A DNA stretch of 14,954 nt from an uncultured Prevotella sp. GTDB lineage: Bacteria > Bacteroidota > Bacteroidia > Bacteroidales > Bacteroidaceae. The notes beneath the pieces were generated by a model, which ran no database searches, was not told the origin of the DNA, and worked only from the letters and a program-made list of their open reading frames with translations. This document shows positions 1 through 4,801 of this stretch, in pieces. Positions within the stretch are counted from its first letter, which is position 1. Every line of letters starts with the position of its first letter. Location: the NCBI GenBank assembly GCA_938028745.1, contig CALIZL010000009.1, positions 1 through 14,954 of the forward strand, in the 5' to 3' direction. Position numbers and translations under genes: made by a program.

Positions 1-353
1 TTGAAGTTTGGTCACTACAAAGATACATAATACCAGCTTTTTATATATACCTAATAAAATATATCTATCCATTTAACGGAAGAACCCTTTAAAAGGGAGT
101 ATTTCTTGATAGCCGAAAGCAAAGCACCTTTGCACGCAGTTCCCTACTTTATAAACGGTAGTGTTTATGTAATCTGCCTTATCCCCTCGTCTCGAATTGT
201 AGGTGATGAGGTGCAGCCTATTATTGACAGGAATGCTTTGTACGAGGATGTGTTGAAACCTCTTTTGAACGAACCTTTCCTGTAAAATAATGTTGAAGCA
301 AGGCCAGGTGTACTGCTTTTTATCGAAAGCTTTGATAAAAATCAAAGTAAAGT
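1..353. other. Region without a recognised gene, upstream of the RhuM remnant
   Basis: I recognise no gene here. Two short open frames overlap on opposite strands: a minus frame of 96 codons at 73-363, and a plus frame open from about 58 to a stop near 285 that has no ATG start. The plus frame reads like plausible protein (it contains the pieces AVPYFINGSVYVI and PIIDRNALYEDVL), so it may be the tail of a decayed gene, but I cannot assign a family. The stretch 18-25 read on the minus strand is TATCTTTG, which matches the Bacteroidetes -7 element, but no TTG lies at the right distance. The last 25 bases contain a palindrome listed separately. Confidence 0.35.
330..347. promoter_or_regulatory. 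FNR-type palindrome just before the RhuM remnant
   Basis: CTTTGAT-AAAA-ATCAAAG is a perfect inverted repeat with 7-base arms. Its core, TTGAT-N4-ATCAA at 332-345, is exactly the consensus known for FNR-class regulators of the CRP/FNR family. It ends 7 bases before the GTG proposed as the start of the rhuM-like frame. If functional, this position would fit repression or a transcript start further upstream better than activation. That a Bacteroidetes CRP/FNR-like protein binds here is an inference from the motif alone. Confidence 0.35.
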
Positions 354-728
354 GTGGATGCAAAAAATAATGATAAGATGCTTATCTATCAATCTGAAGA
401 TGGGAAAATTAAGACAGATGTACGTTTCAAAAACGAAACAGTGTGGCTATCTCAGGCTCAAATGTGCGAACTTTTTGGGCGAGAACGTAGCGTTATAACC
501 AAACACATTAGAAATATATTTGAGGAAGGAGAGCTAGATGAAAAGAGTAATGTGCATTTTTTGCACATTGCAAATTCAGACAAACCCGTTAAGTATTATA
601 ATCTCGATGTAATCATCTCTGCTGGTTATCCGGTAAAGTCGCAGCAGGGTACGCAGTTCCGTATTTGGGCAACTCAACGATTGAAGGAATTAACAAACCC
701 ACATACTTACCAACAAAACAACTCATAA
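354..728 (+). pseudogene. Truncated RhuM-family protein (N-terminal DNA-binding part)
   Basis: The 124-residue frame matches the N-terminal part of the RhuM family, first named from a Salmonella pathogenicity island and common in mobile DNA. Recognisable pieces are IYQSEDGK (residues 12-19), ETVWLSQAQMCELFGRERS (28-46, helix-turn-helix-like), ITKHIRNIFEEGEL and YYNLDVIISAGYPVKS...GTQFRIWATQRLKE. Family members are usually more than 300 residues. Here the match stops at RLKE, and the last dozen codons are read out of the 8-base repeat array that begins nearby, so the C-terminal two thirds are missing. The frame starts at GTG 354; ATG 378 is the alternative. The usual family spacing before IYQ favours 354. 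Molecular function of the family is poorly known. I call it a pseudogene because of the truncation, but a short product could still be made. Confidence 0.75.
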
Positions 729-871
729 ACTCATAAACTTACCTACTTACCAACTAATAACGACTTACAAACTCATAAACCTACTAACTTATAAACCCAC
801 AAACCAACCTACTTACCAACTAAAACAACTTATAAACTCATAAACCTACCAACTTAAAAATACTTACAAAT
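723..871. repeat. Degenerate 8-base repeat array, complementary orientation
   Basis: Successive octamers end in AAC or AC: TCATAAAC twice (723-738), TTACCTAC, TTACCAAC (747-754), TTACAAAC and TCATAAAC (765-780), CTACTAAC, TTATAAAC, CCACAAAC (781-804), then TTATAAAC, TCATAAAC, CTACCAAC (830-853). Between them are 4-, 9- and 10-base interruptions (CAAC at 805 and 817). The consensus is close to the reverse complement of the GTTGACGA octamers at 1523-1738. The stop codon of the RhuM remnant lies in the first octamer. No function is known to me. Confidence 0.7.
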
Positions 872-1177
872 ATTTTACAAAACAACTCTTGCTCAGCACC
901 CCCTTCTAGAAGAAAATGAGGACTTTTGGCGAACAATTAGGCACTTTTTGCAGCCTTACACGACATGCCTTCTGTCCATTTTTAAGAACATCACGTGCAT
1001 TTAGCACCATTTCGTCTTTCTATTTGGTCACTAATTCGTCGTTTTCTCATGCCCAAAAACCTGCTTTTAGCCACTAAAAGCCCACCTTTAAAAGCGTTTT
1101 TTGCCCTCATCCAGCACCTATTTTCACCCAAAATTGAACATTTATGCCTCTGCATACAATGTATATTAATACATTTC
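872..1177. other. Gene-free spacer with a short palindrome
   Basis: No credible gene: a 74-codon plus frame at 995-1219 runs into a noncoding tandem repeat and has no recognisable domain. Visible structure is AATGTAT-ATTA-ATACATT, a perfect inverted repeat at 1158-1175. There is also a stretch at 996-1010 (TGCATTTAGCACCAT) that resembles the inverted copy of the 22-base repeat starting at 1178, so the element may extend back to here. Confidence 0.4.
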
Positions 1178-1314
1178 GCCTTGCGTTTTGATGCTAAATG
1201 CCTTGCGTTTTGGTGCTAAATGCACTGCGTTTTGGTGCTAAATGCACTGCGTCTTGATGCTAAATGCACTGCGTTTTGGTGCTAAATGCAGTCTATTTAG
1301 CACCAAAACGCAGT
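1178..1314. repeat. 22-base tandem array (5 copies) closed by an inverted copy
   Basis: Five direct copies of a 22-base unit lie at 1178-1199, 1200-1221, 1222-1243, 1244-1265 and 1266-1287. Each contains ACTGCGTTTTGGTGCTAAAT or a near variant (CCT for ACT at the start of the unit, A for G, one C for T). Bases 1295-1314 are the exact reverse complement of the 20-base core in the last copy, so 1268-1287 and 1295-1314 form a perfect 20-base-pair hairpin with a 7-base loop, followed by five T. A 22-base period excludes a coding repeat. It may act as a terminator or be the end of a repeat element; I know no name for it. Confidence 0.8.
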
Positions 1315-1522
1315 TTTTAAGCAGCTCAATGTCCCAACAATCTGTATAATTTGCACATTTATGCAAAACAAATTGGTCGTATTTGTATTTATACCCCGCC
1401 CTATTTTTGTACCAAATAAACCTTCGCGAGAATCGTTTTTTTCGGGCCGAAGGGCAGTTGGTGGGCAAAAAAGGCACTCATAATGTTAAAATTCTTACTG
1501 AAAAGTTGACAAAAGGTGGGCA

Positions 1523-1738
1523 GTTGACGAGATATTCAGTTGACGAGTTGACGAGTTGACAAGAGGGTTAGTTGACGAGATATTCAGTTGACAAGTTGAC
1601 AAGTTGACGAGTTGACAAGAGGGTTATTTAACGAGATATACAGTTTACGAGTTGATAAGTTAACGAGATTGGGAGTTGACAAGCGGGTTAGTCTATAAGA
1701 GGCATTGTTGACGAGTTAACGTGTGGGGTGGTTCACAA
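1523..1738. repeat. 8-base repeat array on a strict grid (27 octamers)
   Basis: The stretch divides without remainder into 27 octamers, 26 of which begin with G. The consensus is GTTGACGA or GTTGACAA. A higher-order pattern repeats three times: GTTGACGA, GATATTCA, several GTTGACRA, then GAGGGTTA, spanning 1523-1570 (48 bases), 1571-1626 (56) and 1627-1690 (64). The three copies therefore differ by exactly one octamer each. The third copy is more diverged, and further octamers (GTCTATAA to GTTCACAA) continue to 1738. A near-unit GTTGACAA also sits at 1505, two bases off the grid. No open reading frame uses it. Confidence 0.85.
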
Positions 1739-1874
1739 ACATCATGCTTTTGTTGGTGAACGAGTGGGCGGGATAACAAGTTATGGGCGAAAGCAAACGG
1801 GGGTATCATTACACGAGGGCTTGGGACAAAGACCGATAGGGGTTAAAGTGCCGTGCCGTTTCGCCTTAGCTTTA

Positions 1875-1890
1875 ACATCTATATAGATGT
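1875..1890. promoter_or_regulatory. Perfect 16-base palindrome, possible operator
   Basis: ACATCTATATAGATGT is a perfect palindrome without spacer, the shape expected of a site for a dimeric regulator. It lies about 145 bases before the first promoter of the fimbrillin unit. No protein can be assigned from the sequence. Confidence 0.3.
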
Positions 1891-1975
1891 GTTTTATTTG
1901 CTACATTTACAGCCAATTGCGGCCAACCACGTGCCGCCTTCGCCGTGTTTCGGTCTGAAGCGCGGTACGCACTTC

Positions 1976-1993
1976 GATTGATTTACATCAATC
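1976..1993. promoter_or_regulatory. FNR-type palindrome upstream of promoter 1
   Basis: GATTGAT-TTAC-ATCAATC has perfect 7-base arms and contains TTGAT-N4-ATCAA at 1978-1991, identical to the FNR consensus and to the core at 332-345. Its centre is about 69 bases before the expected transcript start of the promoter at 2019-2049, a distance known for class I activation by CRP/FNR proteins. Regulation by oxygen or nitrosative stress would be an inference. Confidence 0.4.
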
Positions 1994-2018
1994 CAAATAG
2001 TTAAAGGTTGTTTTTTTT

Positions 2019-2049
2019 TTGGAGATATTCCTTAATATCCGTACCTTCG
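2019..2049 (+). promoter_or_regulatory. Promoter 1 of the fimbrillin unit
   Basis: TTG at 2019-2021, 20 bases, then TACCTTCG at 2042-2049. This fits the Bacteroidetes primary sigma consensus (TTTG, N19-20, TAnnTTTG) with one mismatch in the -7 element. The transcript would start near 2053 and immediately contain a 9-base-pair hairpin (2065-2073 with 2094-2102). Confidence 0.5.
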
Positions 2050-2064
2050 CAACCGAAATCAGGC

Positions 2065-2102
2065 ATGCCGCAATGCAAGTTAGAGAGGCAAGGTTGCGGC
2101 AT
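2065..2102 (+). other. Hairpin at the start of the promoter 1 transcript
   Basis: ATGCCGCAA (2065-2073) and TTGCGGCAT (2094-2102) are perfect reverse complements around a 20-base loop. A smaller GGGG/CCCC stem follows (2113-2116, 2127-2130). With promoter 1 upstream and promoter 2 downstream, this stretch would be present only in the longer transcript. A small RNA or attenuator is possible. I recognise no known riboswitch. Confidence 0.4.
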
Positions 2103-2134
2103 CTGGAGTTAAGGGGACGCATTCAACCCCAATA

Positions 2135-2164
2135 TTGCTCCACAAAGGTACGTATTTATATTTG
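2135..2164 (+). promoter_or_regulatory. Promoter 2 of the fimbrillin unit
   Basis: TTG at 2135-2137, 19 bases, then TATATTTG at 2157-2164, a perfect match to the Bacteroidetes -7 consensus at the usual spacing. The transcript would start near 2172 and carry a leader of about 285 bases before the first gene. Confidence 0.65.
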
Positions 2165-2221
2165 CATAACGCATCTTAACTTACAGTAAAGAACTGCTAA
2201 ATAATTAGAAGTATTCTTGAT

Positions 2222-2381
2222 AACCCAACCATTGACGATGGTTCGCAATCTAAATTTTCATTTAAAAAGGATGGATAACAAGCAACAACACCCGTAATAT
2301 GATGTAAGCCCCATTATCAATATGGTGGGTTGAACACCGTGTTTTCTTACAACACGCGGCATGGGCAGGAGCATCCTACCC
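2222..2381 (+). promoter_or_regulatory. Structured 5' leader of the fimbrillin unit
   Basis: Several stems are visible. AACCAT/ATGGTT (2227-2232, 2238-2243) competes with a longer imperfect pairing of 2222-2235 with 2317-2331. CGTGTT/AACACG pairs at 2338-2343 and 2351-2356. GGGCAGGA pairs with TCCTACCC (2363-2370, 2374-2381, one mismatch, 3-base loop). An 8-codon frame MDNKQQHP at 2271-2297 follows AAAAAGG and could be a leader peptide. The alternative pairings suggest control of transcript or translation, but this is inference. Confidence 0.35.
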
Positions 2382-2457
2382 TTACTCTCTCGGTTTATTT
2401 GGATTAAAAAGAATTGAAATTAGGCAAAAAGATTATCACTCAAACAGCAACAATTAT

Positions 2458-2682
2458 ATGAACAAGCAAGAACTTAGAAAGAAACCTTACACTGCGGCGC
2501 AGTGTATGATTGTAAACGTAGAGGCCGAAAGCTTCTTCTGCGGCAGTAAAGGAAACTACCACGTTAACGAAGACGATTGGGAGGAAGGTGGAAACGCCGG
2601 TACGGGTGGTGGTACTGTTGGTGGAGCAAAAGGCACTACTTTCGGCGTGAACGACGAATTTGAAGAAGAATTAGGTAATTAA
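2458..2682 (+). CDS. Small acidic Gly-rich peptide of unknown function, upstream of fimbrillin
   Basis: The product has 74 residues. The first half has the form KKPYTAAQCMIVNVEAESFFCGS (residues 8-30, shown here by its outline: Lys-Lys-Pro-Tyr, a short beta-prone stretch, then Glu-Ser and Cys-Gly-Ser). This resembles the many small Bacteroidetes peptides that start with a Lys/Tyr/Pro motif and end the conserved block with a small-residue turn. The second half is Gly-rich and acidic (EEGGNAGTGGGTVGG, then EFEEELGN). There are two Cys (16 and 28), no signal peptide and no membrane segment. It sits 14 bases before the fimbrillin gene, in the same direction and behind the same promoters, so the two are probably co-transcribed. 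I do not know its function; a role in expression or assembly of the surface protein is only a guess from position. Confidence 0.7.
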   Translation: MNKQELRKKPYTAAQCMIVNVEAESFFCGSKGNYHVNEDDWEEGGNAGTGGGTVGGAKGTTFGVNDEFEEELGN

Positions 2683-2696
2683 ACATTAAGAGAAAA

Positions 2697-4328
2697 ATGA
2701 GCAAACATACTATTTTATCAGGCTTCTTGGGCGTGGCCCTAATGGCTTTCGCTGCTTGTAGCAACGAAAGAGAAGAAGCGAAGCAGAATGACGTGAACGC
2801 TTTGCAAGACATCGCGTTTAAGGTAGACTTTGAAGGCTACAATGCCGATGGACAAAAGAGCGGAACACGCACGGCCGGTAACGACGTGCTGGCCGAAGGA
2901 CAAGGCATAGACCTGGGCGACGGCCTTTTGGCAGACTACACCTTGAAGTACGATGCACAAGAGGTAAGCCCCGTGCAAACAAGGGCCCAGGGCAGCAGCA
3001 CTTACACCATGCTGGTGTTCGATGCCGCAACCAAGGCGCTTAAGGGTGAAATGAAGGGTTCTGTTTCTGCTGGCGGTTTCGTACCCGACAAGTCTAGCCC
3101 AGCCATTACTCTTGCAGCTGGCAAGTACGACTTCGTTCTGTACAACAATAAATTCACCCGCAACGGCAACAACCTTACAGTGGCTCGGGCAGATGCTAGT
3201 ACAGCATTCTTCGGGCGCACCACACAAGACATCGCAACGGCAACAAACAAGCCGACAGTGAGTTTCTCTTTGAAACGTCCCGCTGCACGAATCAAAATTA
3301 AGGTAAACAGCAGCCTCGTTCCCGGCACAGGCTTAAAGGCCAAGCTCGAAGGCATTAACGCTAACGCCGTGCCGGCTTCTGCCACCTACAACGCAGCCAC
3401 TGGCACATGGACTACCGCAGCGGGCGCACCAATGCTTGCCAACCTCACCTTCCCCGCAGCCCAAAAGGTGGGCAACGCATACACCACCGTAAGCAACGAA
3501 GGGGTGATTGTGTTAATGTCTACCGAAGTGAGCAAGCTGAAACTAACGTTCACTGCTGGTATGATTTACAATGTAAACCTGCTAAACAAGGTGTTTACCT
3601 TTAACAATGGCCTCACCTTGGAACCCAACAAGTCTTACGAACTCAATGTTAATCTAAACTTTGGCGGACATCAGTATCTGTTTACCGATGGTTCGGTGGG
3701 CGGCTTCGATAAATCCGGTAGAAAAACGCCAGCAGCTTTGGTTGTTGACAAGGCGAATAGAATAGCCATTGCGCTTACTGATGCAAAAGACCCAAATGAA
3801 GGTGAAAAGGTTACCTGGTGTGAAAGAAGATTTTACAACACCCAATGTAATGGAAAAAGTACTCCCGCCTTGAATTTGGCTCTAACTGAACCCTTCTACA
3901 TAACAAGCGGCTACAAAGAAACATGGGAGGGTAGGTACAGTACACCAACCATTGGCTTAAAGGCGCATTCTACCAGTTTTCGTGCTTTCAAGATTGCAGC
4001 CGAGTACACTCCAGCTGCTGGTACACCATCGTCATGGAAATGGTTCTTGCCCTCGTATTCAGACTGGAAAGCTGCTTTTGGCACGCTTGGCTTCGGAGAT
4101 ACCAGTCAAGTTAAGGACGCAAAGCAAAGGTATGGCTGGAATGGAAACCTTGTTGACAAGCTATTTAGACAAGCTGGTGGCCAGACGATTTTGAATAAGC
4201 ATTACTGGACCAGCACAGAATACCAATCAACCGAAGCAGGAACGGTTAATCCAACTGTGGACGGCATGGCATGGTATTCACAAATAAAGGGAGCTAGAAC
4301 TCATGTTCGTCCTTTCATTAAATTTTAA
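2697..4328 (+). CDS. Fimbrillin-family (Mfa/FimB-like) surface lipoprotein
   Basis: The product has 543 residues. Residues 1-21 are a lipoprotein signal with a clear lipobox, AFAAC, so Cys21 would be lipidated and the protein exported. Residues about 38-325 have the two-part fimbrillin architecture, with the family-type strand motif SFSLKRPAARIKIKV (189-203) and a final strand NKSYELNVNLNF. The C-terminal part (about 365-543) looks like a DUF1566-type domain: WKWFLPSYSDWKAAFG (447-462), HYWTSTEY (502-509), and a final AWYSQIKGARTHVRPFIKF. It contains Cys375 and Cys384. Such proteins are subunits or tip adhesins of Bacteroidetes type V pili. No pilus usher or other stalk gene is visible nearby. 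Start ATG 2697 follows AAGAGAAAA. The base composition falls towards the C-terminal domain. Stalk versus tip role cannot be decided here; the added C-terminal domain favours a tip or surface adhesin. Confidence 0.8.
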   Translation: MSKHTILSGFLGVALMAFAACSNEREEAKQNDVNALQDIAFKVDFEGYNADGQKSGTRTAGNDVLAEGQGIDLGDGLLADYTLKYDAQEVSPVQTRAQGSSTYTMLVFDAATKALKGEMKGSVSAGGFVPDKSSPAITLAAGKYDFVLYNNKFTRNGNNLTVARADASTAFFGRTTQDIATATNKPTVSFSLKRPAARIKIKVNSSLVPGTGLKAKLEGINANAVPASATYNAATGTWTTAAGAPMLANLTFPAAQKVGNAYTTVSNEGVIVLMSTEVSKLKLTFTAGMIYNVNLLNKVFTFNNGLTLEPNKSYELNVNLNFGGHQYLFTDGSVGGFDKSGRKTPAALVVDKANRIAIALTDAKDPNEGEKVTWCERRFYNTQCNGKSTPALNLALTEPFYITSGYKETWEGRYSTPTIGLKAHSTSFRAFKIAAEYTPAAGTPSSWKWFLPSYSDWKAAFGTLGFGDTSQVKDAKQRYGWNGNLVDKLFRQAGGQTILNKHYWTSTEYQSTEAGTVNPTVDGMAWYSQIKGARTHVRPFIKF

Positions 4329-4372
4329 TCTATGAAAGGTAGCGCGTATCGCGCAAACGATAACAACAGGAA

Positions 4373-4397
4373 GGGTGCATCAGGCATTGGTGCACCC
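4373..4397 (+). terminator. Possible terminator of the fimbrillin unit
   Basis: GGGTGCA and TGCACCC form a perfect 7-base-pair stem with an 11-base loop, 45 bases after the fimbrillin stop codon, followed by GTTTCT. The T-run is poor, so termination here is uncertain. Confidence 0.4.
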
Positions 4398-4705
4398 GTT
4401 TCTGGCGAAACAAGAAAATTAAGATGAAGTAGTGTAATCTTAACTTGACGATGTTTTGAGCAACCTACAAGCTTGGAACATCACCGCGTTATTAAAGTGG
4501 TTAACGCGGAAACTTAGCAGGAATTTTACTGCGAAGTAAGATTTCTTGTTTATTATCCTCAAATAAAGGCCATGTTATCCCTGTGAAGCGATTGACATGG
4601 CCATATTAATAAGGTGTTGGGGAGCGCGTTTGTGTTGTGCCTGTGAGATTAACACCTCATTGTATCTCCATCCATACACACACTTACTACCACCCATAAC
4701 CAAAA

Positions 4706-4742
4706 AGCGGGGGCATCATGATTAGTGCATGATGCCCCCGCT
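4706..4742 (-). terminator. Rho-independent terminator of clpC
   Basis: AGCGGGGGCATCATG (4706-4720) and its exact reverse complement (4728-4742) make a 15-base-pair GC-rich stem with a 7-base loop. Read on the minus strand it is followed by a T-run (AAAAA at 4702-4706 on the plus strand). It lies 60 bases beyond the clpC stop. It may also stop plus-strand transcripts arriving from the fimbrillin side. Confidence 0.8.
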
Positions 4743-4801
4743 GTATTTAAAGGGTGGGCTGCAAGGGTCGCACAACATAGGCCGAAACCTGCGTTGGGGC
4801 G

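Larger units (their letters stand above)
1739..2017. other. Gene-free region upstream of the fimbrillin promoters
   Basis: I see no gene or RNA family here. It carries two palindromes listed separately (1875-1890 and 1976-1993), which makes it a candidate regulatory region for the downstream fimbrillin unit. The end of the region contains a run of ten T (2011-2020) overlapping the -33 element of the first promoter. Confidence 0.4.
4329..4801. other. Gene-free region with several hairpins
   Basis: I see no coding frame and no good promoter in this gap. It holds a series of perfect stems: GCGCG/CGCGC (4342-4354), GGGTGCA/TGCACCC (4373-4397), CCGCGTTA/TAACGCGG (4484-4509), GGCCATGT/ACATGGCC (4568-4602), and the strong terminator at 4706-4742. 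The density of structure is more than simple termination needs, and part of it could be an uncharacterised RNA. Confidence 0.45.

Noticed and set aside
1178..1314. CRISPR array
   Set aside because: The repeat units are directly adjacent with no spacers of unique sequence, and no cas gene is in the window.
995..1477. Short frames on both strands (74 and 79 codons)
   Set aside because: They run through the 22-base tandem array, whose period is not a multiple of three, and have no family features.
1523..1738. Replication origin or iteron set
   Set aside because: No DnaA-box pattern, no initiator gene nearby, and similar octamers occur at several other places.
2065..2331. Invertible promoter flanked by inverted repeats
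   Set aside because: The only inverted repeats around promoter 2 (such as 2126-2138 against 2317-2331) are short and imperfect, and no invertase gene is present.
2739..3385. Minus-strand frames of 162 and 127 codons
   Set aside because: They are antisense to the fimbrillin-like gene, without family features or a promoter.
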